Shown piece after piece: positions 25,785 to 32,995 of a stretch of 64,000 nucleotides of DNA; position 1 is the stretch's first letter; each line of letters begins with the position of its first letter. The notes beneath the pieces were generated by a model. It worked only from the letters and a program-made list of their open reading frames with translations, was not told the DNA's origin and did not search any database. A program made the translations under genes and the position numbers. The DNA is taken from positions 1 to 64,000 of the forward strand of contig DVOU01000040.1 in NCBI GenBank assembly GCA_018713365.1, written 5' to 3'. The stretch is from Pullichristensenella excrementipullorum (lineage in GTDB: Bacteria; Bacillota; Clostridia; Christensenellales; Aristaeellaceae).

Positions 25785-26696
25785 CTAGGAAAGTTCCACG
25801 CGCGGGTCGAGCGCCCGGCAGAGAAGGTCGCTCAAAAGCGAGAACAGGGCGATGAGCGCCGCGAGCAATATGGTCGCCGCCATGATGACGGGATAATCGC
25901 GGTTGCCGATGCTCTCCACAAAGCGGCCGCCCAGCCCGCCGATGGTGAACACGCTCTCCACCACCATGGAGCCGGTCAGCGTGTAGGCGGCCATCGGCCC
26001 CACGCAGGCGACGATGGGCGCGGCGGCGTTTTTCAGCGCGTGTTTGAGCGTCAGCGCGGCCTCCGAAAGCCCCCGGGCGCGCCCGGCGCGCACGCTTTCG
26101 CGCGAGAGGGCCTCGAGCATGGAGGCGCGCGTCAGGCGCGATATGTAGGCCATTGGGTAGAGCGCCAGCGAAAGGACCGGCAGAACATAGCTGCCCCCGT
26201 CCGCCGACCAGACCCCGAACCAGCCCAGTTCCAGGCAGAATATCAGCAAAAGCAGCGTCGCCAGCACGAAGCTGGGCACGGCGAGCAGCAGCGTGGTCAG
26301 CGCCATCACGGCGCGGTCTCCAGCCCTGCCGCGACGCGCTGCCGCCAGACAGCCCAGCCCCGCGCCCACGGGCAGCGCCACCAGCAGCGCCAGGCCGCCC
26401 AGCCGCGCCGAGACGCCGAAGGCGCCAAAGACCATTTCCGAGACCTCGCGCCCCGTTTTCAGCGAAATGCCCATGTCCCCCCGCAGCGCGCCGCCCAGAT
26501 AGAGCAGGAACTGCTCGGGCAGGCTTTTGTCCAGATGAAAGCGCGAAAGCAGCGCCGCCCTGGTGGCGGGGTCAGTAGCCTTTTCGGTGTCGAAGGGGCC
26601 GCCGGGCACACAGTGCATGGCAAAGAAGGTGATGGCGGCGACGAGCAGCACCGTCAGCGCCGCCAGCAGCACGCGCTTGAGGGCGTATCGCAGCAT
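25785..26696 (-). CDS. Oligopeptide ABC importer permease, OppB type
   Basis: A 303-residue permease of the DppB/OppB family. Hallmarks are the N-terminal MLRYALKRVLLAALTVLLVA, FAMHCVPGGPF and DKSLPEQFLLYLGGALRGDM, and a C-terminal ESVFTIGGLGGRFVESIGNR. The ATG at 26696 is preferred over one ten codons upstream because a G-rich ribosome site lies directly before it. It is the first gene of the five-gene importer operon. Confidence 0.92.
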   Translation of the reverse strand: MLRYALKRVLLAALTVLLVAAITFFAMHCVPGGPFDTEKATDPATRAALLSRFHLDKSLPEQFLLYLGGALRGDMGISLKTGREVSEMVFGAFGVSARLGGLALLVALPVGAGLGCLAAARRGRAGDRAVMALTTLLLAVPSFVLATLLLLIFCLELGWFGVWSADGGSYVLPVLSLALYPMAYISRLTRASMLEALSRESVRAGRARGLSEAALTLKHALKNAAAPIVACVGPMAAYTLTGSMVVESVFTIGGLGGRFVESIGNRDYPVIMAATILLAALIALFSLLSDLLCRALDPRVELS

Positions 26697-26740
26697 CGCC
26701 CTGCCCCCCTTCCGCTGTTTGCCCAAAGAATCACAAATAT

Positions 26741-26769
26741 ATTGTACCTGTTCGTGCTACGAAAAGCAA
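26741..26769 (-). promoter_or_regulatory. Promoter of the peptide importer operon
   Basis: On the minus strand: TTGCTT (26769-26764), 17-bp spacer, TACAAT (26746-26741). It fires away from the divergent paaK promoter about 70 bases to the right. Confidence 0.75.
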
Positions 26770-26836
26770 GCGCTGGGGCGAAAAGACGATTTCTTGTCAT
26801 CATTTGTCGGACAAGGAGGGCGAGCGCGCTTTTTTC

Positions 26837-26870
26837 TTGCATTGAAGGCCAAAACGTGCTATCCTATAAT
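26837..26870 (+). promoter_or_regulatory. Promoter of the paaK-ior operon
   Basis: TTGCAT (26837) with TATCCT (26860) at 17-bp spacing, or TTGAAG (26843) with TATAAT (26865) at 16 bp. Either pair gives a start about 35 bases before paaK. Confidence 0.65.
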
Positions 26871-26910
26871 AAGCAAATACCCTACACCAGATTGGGAGCG
26901 ATGCCTTGTG

Positions 26911-28212
26911 ATGTTCGACCCGCGCATGGAAACGATGCCGCGCCCCGAGCTGGAGGCGCTCAAGCTCGAGCGGCTCAAGCATATCGTGCGCTACTGCTAC
27001 GAAAACGTGCCCTTCTACCACCAGCGCTTTGATTCCATCGGCTTAAAGCCCGAGCATATCCGCACCCTTGCGGATATCCGCCTCATCCCGCCGACCACCA
27101 AGGCCGATCTGCGCGACAATTACCCCTTCGGGCTGTTTGCCGTGCCCACGGACAAGGTGGTGCGCATACACGCCTCCTCCGGCACCACCGGCAAGCCCAC
27201 CGTGGTCGGCTATACGAAGAGGGATCTGGACATGTGGGCGGGTGTGATGGCGCGCATCATCTGCGCCGCCGGCGTCACCGAAAAGGACATCGCCCAGATC
27301 AGCTTTGGCTATGGCCTTTTTACCGGCGCGTTGGGGCTGCACTACGGTCTTGAGCGCGTGGGCGCGGCGGTGGTGCCCGCCTCCTCCGGCAATTCGGAAA
27401 AGCAGCTGATGCTGATGAAGGATTTTGGCGTCACCACCCTCATCGCCACGCCCACCTACGCCATGTATCTGGGCGAACTGGCGGCGGAACTGGGCTACAA
27501 GCCCGGCGACTTCAAATTGCGCATCGGCCTGTTCGGCTCCGAGGGCTGCACCACCGAACTGCGCGCCAAGATCGAACAGCGCCTCGGCCTCTTCGCCACG
27601 GACAACTACGGCATGTCCGAACTGATCGGCCCGGGCGTGAGCGGCGAGTGCGAGTACCGCTGCGGGCTGCACTTTGCCGAGGACCACTTCCTGCCCGAGA
27701 TCGTCGATCCGGAAACGCTGGAAGCGAAAGACGAGGGCGAGGAGGGCGAACTGATCGTCACCACGCTGACCAAGGAGGCCATGCCGCTTCTGCGCTACCG
27801 CACGCGCGATCTGACGAAGATCACCACCGAGCCGTGCAAGTGCGGCCGCACACACGCGCGCATGGAGAAGGTCATGGGCCGCTCGGACGACATGCTGAAG
27901 ATCCGCGGCGTCAACGTCTTCCCCAGCCAGATCGAGTCCGTCATCATGCAGATCCCGCAGATCAGCCCCCACTACATGCTCTACATCCGCCGCGAGGGCT
28001 ACCACGATACGCTGGAGGTGCAGGTGGAGCTGGTGGATGGATCGCTTTTGAACAGCTTCGCCGCGCTGGAAGAACTCACCGCCACCATCCGCGCCAAGCT
28101 GCGCGTGGTGCTGGGCATCGACGCCAAGGTCAAGCTCGTCGGCCCCAAGACCATCGAGCGCTTTGCCGGCGGCAAGGCCAAGCGCATCGTCGATCTGCGC
28201 GATATGCGCTAG
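26911..28212 (+). CDS. paaK: Phenylacetate-CoA ligase family protein
   Basis: A 433-residue adenylate-forming enzyme that would convert an aryl acetate (phenylacetate or similar) plus CoA and ATP to the CoA thioester. The phosphate-binding loop ASSGTTGKPT is at about residues 88-97. LFGSEGCTTELR, NYGMSELIGPGV and the C-terminal hinge GRSDDMLKIRGVNVFPSQIE are family hallmarks, as is the CKCG metal-binding pair near 320. A GTG one codon upstream (26908) is an alternative start. It leads the iorAB genes. The pairing is common in anaerobes and suggests ATP gain from aryl-CoA made by the oxidoreductase, the ligase running in reverse. Confidence 0.92.
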   Translation: MFDPRMETMPRPELEALKLERLKHIVRYCYENVPFYHQRFDSIGLKPEHIRTLADIRLIPPTTKADLRDNYPFGLFAVPTDKVVRIHASSGTTGKPTVVGYTKRDLDMWAGVMARIICAAGVTEKDIAQISFGYGLFTGALGLHYGLERVGAAVVPASSGNSEKQLMLMKDFGVTTLIATPTYAMYLGELAAELGYKPGDFKLRIGLFGSEGCTTELRAKIEQRLGLFATDNYGMSELIGPGVSGECEYRCGLHFAEDHFLPEIVDPETLEAKDEGEEGELIVTTLTKEAMPLLRYRTRDLTKITTEPCKCGRTHARMEKVMGRSDDMLKIRGVNVFPSQIESVIMQIPQISPHYMLYIRREGYHDTLEVQVELVDGSLLNSFAALEELTATIRAKLRVVLGIDAKVKLVGPKTIERFAGGKAKRIVDLRDMR

Positions 28213-28245
28213 TTTTCCCCAGACCAAAGTTAGGAGAGGTCGCTT

Positions 28246-29985
28246 ATGAAAGAACTGATGATCGGGAACGCGGCGGTGGCGCGCGGGCTGTACGAGGCCG
28301 GTTGCCGCTACGTTTCCTCCTACCCCGGCACGCCCTCGACCGAGATCACCGAGTTCGCCGCCGGGTACGACGAGGTCTACGCCGAGTGGGCCTCCAACGA
28401 GAAGGTGGCGCTGGAAAGCGCCGTGGGCGCGTCGCTGGCCGGCGCGCGCAGCTTCACCGCCATGAAGCACGTGGGCCTCAACGTGGCCGCCGACCCGCTG
28501 TTCACCGCCGCCTATGTGGGCGTCAACGCCGGTCTGGTGGTCTGCGTGGCGGACGACCCCGCCATCCACTCCTCCCAGAACGAGCAGGATTCCCGCCACT
28601 ACGCCGAGGCCGCCAAGCTGCCGATGCTGGAGCCCGCGGACTCCGCCGAGTGTCTGGCGTTCACCAAACGCGCCTTTGAGCTTTCCGAGGCCTACGACAC
28701 CCCGGTGATGCTGCGCACCGTGACGCGCATCGCCCATTCGCAGAGCCTTGTTGAGACCTCGGAGCGCGTGGAGCCGCCGCTGCGCCCCTACGTCAAGGAC
28801 GCGCAGAAGTACGTCTCCATGCCCGCCGTAGCCGTCAAGCGCCACGTGGTGGTGGAAAAGCACATCGAGGAACTGCGCAGGTACACCGAGACCTGCAATC
28901 TCAACCGCGAGGAGCTGCGCGACCCGGAGATCGGCTTCGTCACCTCCGGCGCGGCCTACCAGTACGTGCGCGAGGCCTTCCCCAACGCCAGCGTCTTCAA
29001 GATCGGCATGGTCTACCCGCTGCCCATCGAGCGCATCCGCGCCTTTGCCGCCAAGGTGGACCGCCTCTACGTCATCGAGGAGCTGGACCCCTTCATCGAA
29101 ACGGCCATGCGCGCCGCCGGCATCGCCATCGCCGGGGGCAAGGACCGCACCGGCCTTCTGGGCGAGCTTTCCCAGTACCGCGTGCGCAAGGCCATGGGCG
29201 CAAGCCTGCCGCCGACCAAGACGCTGGGCGAGAACCTGCCCGGTCGCCCGCCGGTGATGTGCGCCGGCTGCCCGCACCGCGGCCTGTTCACCGTGCTTTC
29301 GCGGCTGAAGCTGACCGTGTTTGGCGACATCGGCTGCTACACACTGGGCGCGACGCCGCCGCTCAACGCGCTGGACACCACCCTCTGCATGGGCGCTTCG
29401 TTCAACATGCTCCACGGCTACGCCACCGTGCGGCCGGAGCAGGCGAAGAACGCCGTGGCCGTGCTGGGCGATTCCACGTTCATCCACTCCGGCATCACCG
29501 GCGTGGTCAACACCGTCTACAACCTCGGCGTGACCACGATGATCGTGCTGGACAACGCCATCACCGGCATGACCGGCCACCAGCAGAACCCCACCACGGG
29601 CATGACGCTCAAAAACGTGCCCGCGCCGAAGATCCATATCGAAAAGCTCTGCGAGGGCGCAGGCGTGCCGGCGGAGAACATCCGCGTGGTCGACCCCAAT
29701 GACATGGCGGAGATGACCCGCGTGCTGCGCGAGGAACTGGCCAAGGACGCGCCTTCGGTGATCGTCTCCCGCCGCCCCTGCGCGCTGCTCAAGTACGTCA
29801 AGCACGGTTTGCCGGTGCGCATCGACGCGGAGAAGTGCCGCGGCTGCCGCGCCTGCATGAAATTGGGCTGCCCGGCGCTGCGCTTTGCCGAGGGCAAGGT
29901 CTGGGTGGACGAGGCCCAGTGCGTGGGTTGCGGCCTGTGCATGCAGACCTGCGGCTTCAAGGCCATTGAGGAGGGCAAGGCATGA
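28246..29985 (+). CDS. iorA: Indolepyruvate:ferredoxin oxidoreductase, alpha subunit
   Basis: A 579-residue thiamine-diphosphate enzyme subunit. With IorB it oxidatively decarboxylates aryl pyruvates (from Trp, Phe, Tyr) to aryl-acetyl-CoA and reduces ferredoxin. The N-terminal pyrimidine-binding domain begins ELMIGNAAVARGLYEAGCRY. The diphosphate-binding domain carries GDIGCYTLGA and GDSTFIHSG...NTVYNLG. The C-terminal 55 residues hold two [4Fe-4S] sets, CRGCRACMKLGC and CVGCGLCMQTC. Length and domain order are standard. An AGGAGAGGT site precedes the ATG; the stop overlaps iorB. Confidence 0.95.
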   Translation: MKELMIGNAAVARGLYEAGCRYVSSYPGTPSTEITEFAAGYDEVYAEWASNEKVALESAVGASLAGARSFTAMKHVGLNVAADPLFTAAYVGVNAGLVVCVADDPAIHSSQNEQDSRHYAEAAKLPMLEPADSAECLAFTKRAFELSEAYDTPVMLRTVTRIAHSQSLVETSERVEPPLRPYVKDAQKYVSMPAVAVKRHVVVEKHIEELRRYTETCNLNREELRDPEIGFVTSGAAYQYVREAFPNASVFKIGMVYPLPIERIRAFAAKVDRLYVIEELDPFIETAMRAAGIAIAGGKDRTGLLGELSQYRVRKAMGASLPPTKTLGENLPGRPPVMCAGCPHRGLFTVLSRLKLTVFGDIGCYTLGATPPLNALDTTLCMGASFNMLHGYATVRPEQAKNAVAVLGDSTFIHSGITGVVNTVYNLGVTTMIVLDNAITGMTGHQQNPTTGMTLKNVPAPKIHIEKLCEGAGVPAENIRVVDPNDMAEMTRVLREELAKDAPSVIVSRRPCALLKYVKHGLPVRIDAEKCRGCRACMKLGCPALRFAEGKVWVDEAQCVGCGLCMQTCGFKAIEEGKA

Positions 29986-30560
29986 ACACGATTTCCGTTA
30001 TGATCGTCGGCGTCGGCGGGCAGGGCACGCTGCTGGCCTCCAAGGTGCTTGGCCAGGCGCTGGTGTCCATGGACTATGATGTCAAGGTCAGCGAAGTACA
30101 CGGCATGTCCCAGCGCGGCGGCAGCGTGGTCACCTACGTGCGCTACGGCGAGGAGGTGCATTCGCCCATCGTCGATCTGGGGCAGGCGGACTACATGCTC
30201 GCCTTTGAGCCGCTGGAGGCGGCCCGCTATCTGCCGTATCTGAAAAAGGACGGCGTCATCATCACCAACACGCGGGAGACCATGCCCATGCCGGTCATCA
30301 CCGGCGCGGCGGCGTATCCTGAAAACATCGTGGAAAAACTCAAGGCGCGCGCCAACGTCGTGGCTCTGGACGCCATGGCTCTGGCGCTGGAAGCGGGCAA
30401 CGCCAAGGCCGTCAACATGGTCCTGATGGGCGTGCTTGCCTCGCGCATGGATCTTCCTGAGGACGTGTGGCAGGCCGCGCTCACAAAGCAGGTGCCCGCC
30501 AAATTCCTCGAACTCAACCGCCGCGCCTTCGCCCTCGGGCAGGCGCAGAAGGGGGTCTGA
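29982..30560 (+). CDS. iorB: Indolepyruvate:ferredoxin oxidoreductase, beta subunit
   Basis: A 192-residue gamma-type oxidoreductase subunit that completes the IorA enzyme. The N-terminal nucleotide-like loop GVGGQGTLLASKVLGQAL, the segment VSEVHGMSQRGGSVVTYVRY and PIVDLGQADYMLAFEPLEA are diagnostic. The start overlaps the iorA stop (ATGA), as expected for a tight complex. Confidence 0.94.
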   Translation: MNTISVMIVGVGGQGTLLASKVLGQALVSMDYDVKVSEVHGMSQRGGSVVTYVRYGEEVHSPIVDLGQADYMLAFEPLEAARYLPYLKKDGVIITNTRETMPMPVITGAAAYPENIVEKLKARANVVALDAMALALEAGNAKAVNMVLMGVLASRMDLPEDVWQAALTKQVPAKFLELNRRAFALGQAQKGV

Positions 30561-30562
30561 CC

Positions 30563-30979
30563 ATGGCTGTTCGCCAGCTCTCCGTGTTTCTGGAAAACCG
30601 CACCGGCACGCTCTGCGAAGTGACGCAGGCGCTTTCCGACAATGGCATCGACGTGCGCGCCATCACCCTGGCCGACACGGTGGAATTTGGCATCCTCCGC
30701 CTCATCGTCAGCGACCCGGTGAAGGCCGAGGAAGTGCTGCGCGCGCATCACTTCACCGTTTCCATCACCGAAGTGCTGTGCGTGCGCGTGGACGACGTGC
30801 CCGGCGGTCTCAACGCCGTGGTGCAGCTGCTGCAGAAGGAAGGCATCTCGCTGGAATACCTCTACGCCTACATCTCCAAGTCCGTGGACGCCAGCGTCAT
30901 CTTCTACGTCAAGGACTGCGCGCGCGCCGAGGAAGTGCTGCGCAAAAACGGCATCCGCCTCCTCAGCGAGGCGTACTGA
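30563..30979 (+). CDS. Tandem ACT-domain protein
   Basis: A 138-residue protein made of two ACT domains, the small fold that binds amino acids and tunes metabolic enzymes or regulators. The first domain is QLSVFLENRTGTLCEVTQAL (residues 5-24) and onward, the second covers about residues 71-138. It starts two bases after the iorB stop. ACT proteins of this size are frequent last genes of paaK-iorAB clusters, and they may sense aromatic amino acids there; the exact role is not known to me. Confidence 0.88.
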   Translation: MAVRQLSVFLENRTGTLCEVTQALSDNGIDVRAITLADTVEFGILRLIVSDPVKAEEVLRAHHFTVSITEVLCVRVDDVPGGLNAVVQLLQKEGISLEYLYAYISKSVDASVIFYVKDCARAEEVLRKNGIRLLSEAY

Positions 30980-31045
30980 GCTTCGCGCCCTCCCGCCGCA
31001 TAGCAACGAGAGGGCTATCTCTGCCTGAAAGGGTCTTGTTTGCAG

Positions 31046-31879
31046 ATGAAACGCCTGTCCACCGGCTGCATACTGCTCGCCTGCGTTTGCTGGAGCTTCA
31101 GCGGCCTGCTCACCCGCCTCATCCCCTGGAACGCGCTGACCATCGCCGGCGCGCGCGCCCTCGTCGCCGCCGTTTTCCTCGGTCTGGCGCGCCGGGATTT
31201 TCGCCCCGCCAACACCTTTGGCAACTGGCTGGGCGCGTTCGGCGTCATGGCTACCTCGGTGCTGTTTATACTCGCCAACAAGTACACCTCCGCCGCCAAC
31301 GCCATCGTGCTGCAATACGCCATGCCGGTGGTGGTGATCCTCTTCGAGGCCGTGGTGCGCAAAAAGCGCCCCTCAAAGCTGGACGTGGCCGGCGTGGCGG
31401 TGATCCTCGCCGGCGTGGTGCTGTGCTTCCTCGAAGGGCTGACGCCCGAGGGCATGCTGGGAAACGTACTGGCGCTGGGCGCGGCGTTCACCTTCGCCAT
31501 CGTCTACCTCGCGGCGCGCAGGACGGACTGCGACGCGCTGAGCTATTCCTATCAGGGCAACCTCGCCACCGCCGTGCTGGCGCTCTACCTTCCCTTCGAC
31601 CCGGGCGCGTCTGCCGACATAACGCCCTTTCTCGCCGCGCTGGGCCTGGGCGTGGCGCTGACGCTGGGCTACCTGTTTTTCAGCCTCGGCATGCGCCGCG
31701 GCGTGCCGCCGGTGACGGCGGCCATCGTCTCCAACATCGAGCCGATCCTCAACCCCACGTGGTGCTTCCTCTTTCTCGGGGAATTTCCCGGCGTTTTGAG
31801 CATCATCGGCGCGCTGATCGTGCTGACGGCGGTGACGGCCTACACCATTCTCTCCCTGCCGCGCGCTTCGCGCTCCTGA
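31046..31879 (+). CDS. DMT-superfamily (EamA) transporter
   Basis: A 277-residue inner-membrane protein with about ten helices formed by two EamA repeats. Features include ACVCWSFSGLLTRLIPWNAL in helix one, NAIVLQYAMPVVVILFEAVV, and the second-repeat signature VSNIEPILNPTWCFLFLGE. Likely a metabolite or amino-acid exporter; the substrate cannot be deduced. An in-frame TTG two codons upstream has better spacing to GAAAGGG and may be the true start. It follows the ior operon on the same strand after a 60-base gap, so co-expression is possible. Confidence 0.88.
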   Translation: MKRLSTGCILLACVCWSFSGLLTRLIPWNALTIAGARALVAAVFLGLARRDFRPANTFGNWLGAFGVMATSVLFILANKYTSAANAIVLQYAMPVVVILFEAVVRKKRPSKLDVAGVAVILAGVVLCFLEGLTPEGMLGNVLALGAAFTFAIVYLAARRTDCDALSYSYQGNLATAVLALYLPFDPGASADITPFLAALGLGVALTLGYLFFSLGMRRGVPPVTAAIVSNIEPILNPTWCFLFLGEFPGVLSIIGALIVLTAVTAYTILSLPRASRS

Positions 31880-31890
31880 GCGCGCGAAAC

Positions 31891-31931
31891 GCCGCCCTAC
31901 CATCCGCAAAGGCGGGGGAGGGCGGCGCTTT
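31891..31931. terminator. Hairpin terminator, copy 1 of a duplicated element
   Basis: GCCGCCCT (31891-31898) pairs with AGGGCGGC (31919-31926), followed by GCTTTC. The loop CATCCGCAAAGGCGGGG is identical in a second copy at 32431. It ends the EamA gene. Confidence 0.7.
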
Positions 31932-32018
31932 CTTCATGCGTCCGTGTATTTCCGCTGTAAAAAGGCACTTACACTCTGCCAGAACGCTTCCGCGCCGGAA
32001 ACCAGTTGGCGCGTATCG

Positions 32019-32360
32019 TCAAGTCAAGAAAGGAACTCCCTCCCGTCGAACATTGCGGAAGAAGGGGAGGACATCGGCGTTGCGCTCGTAGTAGGCGCGC
32101 TCCTCCACCACCGGGGAGACGAGTACGCCGCGCTCCAGCAGGATCTCCGCGGCGGCCTCGCCGATGCGCCAGTGCTGGCGGGCGATGTCCTGCCGCGGCG
32201 CGTCCACGAGGAACATCACGTCAATGTCGGAGCCGTCCTCGGCGTCTCCGCGCGCGTAGGAGCCAAAGAGGATGGCGTCGATCCGCTGCTGCTGGAAAAG
32301 TCCCTCCAGCCGCGTGCGCATGTCGGCGACGATGGCGCGCACTTCACCCTGCGTACACAT
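32019..32360 (-). CDS. MNT-type nucleotidyltransferase
   Basis: A 113-residue minimal nucleotidyltransferase with the full active-site signature GSYARGDAEDGSDIDVMF (GSxxRG and DxD). Such proteins are usually the antitoxin half of HEPN-MNT pairs, AMPylating the HEPN toxin. No HEPN gene is next to it here: the neighbours are a DMT transporter (convergent) and a lipoprotein gene. The ATG at 32360 is chosen because a GGGGG site lies seven bases upstream. It may be an orphan antitoxin or act on another substrate. Confidence 0.85.
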   Translation of the reverse strand: MCTQGEVRAIVADMRTRLEGLFQQQRIDAILFGSYARGDAEDGSDIDVMFLVDAPRQDIARQHWRIGEAAAEILLERGVLVSPVVEERAYYERNADVLPFFRNVRREGVPFLT

Positions 32361-32418
32361 GCGCACACCCCCTTTCTGCCCCTATTATACCATGGCAGGG
32401 GCGCAGCATGCAAGCGCG

Positions 32419-32465
32419 GCGCCGCCCTCCCATCCGCAAAGGCGGGGGAGGGCGGCGCTGTTTTT
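32419..32465 (-). terminator. Hairpin terminator, copy 2 of the duplicated element
   Basis: GCGCCGCCCTCCC (32419-32431) pairs with GGGGAGGGCGGCGC (to 32458); the loop CATCCGCAAAGGCG is shared with the copy at 31891. It lies just past the stop of the lipoprotein gene on the minus strand, although the T run is on the other side. Confidence 0.65.
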
Positions 32466-32471
32466 GGGCGG

Positions 32472-32918
32472 TCAGTAGCCCTGATCATCGATCGTCCAGG
32501 GGCTGTTTGCGTCCGCGCGGATGAGGATGAACTTCCAGCCCGCGTGGCGGCTGTCCGGGCTGAAGCCGTCCTCGCGCGGCTCGGGGCCGACGGAGAAGTC
32601 GGCAAGCAGCACGAGCGTGTTTTCCTTCGTCGCGCCGTTCGTCGCGCCGCGGCCGTTTTCCAGATAGCCGTCCGCCGCCGCGTCGCAAAGCTCCTGTTCG
32701 TAATAGAGCTTTTCCAGCGCGCAGCCGTCGTACTGGAAGAAAAACTCCCGCAGCACCGTCTCCGCGCCCGCGCGCAGTTCTTCGGCGGAGAACCGCTGCG
32801 AGGGGCCAAGGTCGATGTCCACGCCGCCGACCTGCCCGCAGGCCGTCAGGCACAGGGCGAGCAAGAGCAGAAGCGCGAAAAGGGCGCGTCGCTTGCGCGC
32901 GGCGTTCGCAGTCTGCAT
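32472..32918 (-). CDS. Small exported lipoprotein, unknown function
   Basis: A 148-residue protein with a lipoprotein signal peptide: Arg/Lys-rich start, hydrophobic core LFALLLLLALCL and lipobox LTAC with Cys at about residue 27. The mature part (SAEELRAGAETVLREFFFQY, then VLLADFSVGPEPRED and GWKFILIRAD) resembles small DUF4829/NTF2-like secreted lipoproteins of Firmicutes, but the match is by general look only. A GGAGGG site lies eight bases before the ATG. It stands alone beside the CapD gene. Confidence 0.75.
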   Translation of the reverse strand: MQTANAARKRRALFALLLLLALCLTACGQVGGVDIDLGPSQRFSAEELRAGAETVLREFFFQYDGCALEKLYYEQELCDAAADGYLENGRGATNGATKENTLVLLADFSVGPEPREDGFSPDSRHAGWKFILIRADANSPWTIDDQGY

Positions 32919-32995
32919 GGGACATCCCTCCGTTTGCGCCGTTTGCCCCTTGGACGCGGCGGCGGGGAAGAAAGTTCCATGCCCGGCGCTTTGCC

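Noticed and set aside
27043..29805. A 900-codon open frame on the minus strand opposite paaK and iorA
   Set aside because: Antisense to well-identified genes with standard domains; no ribosome site or recognisable motif.
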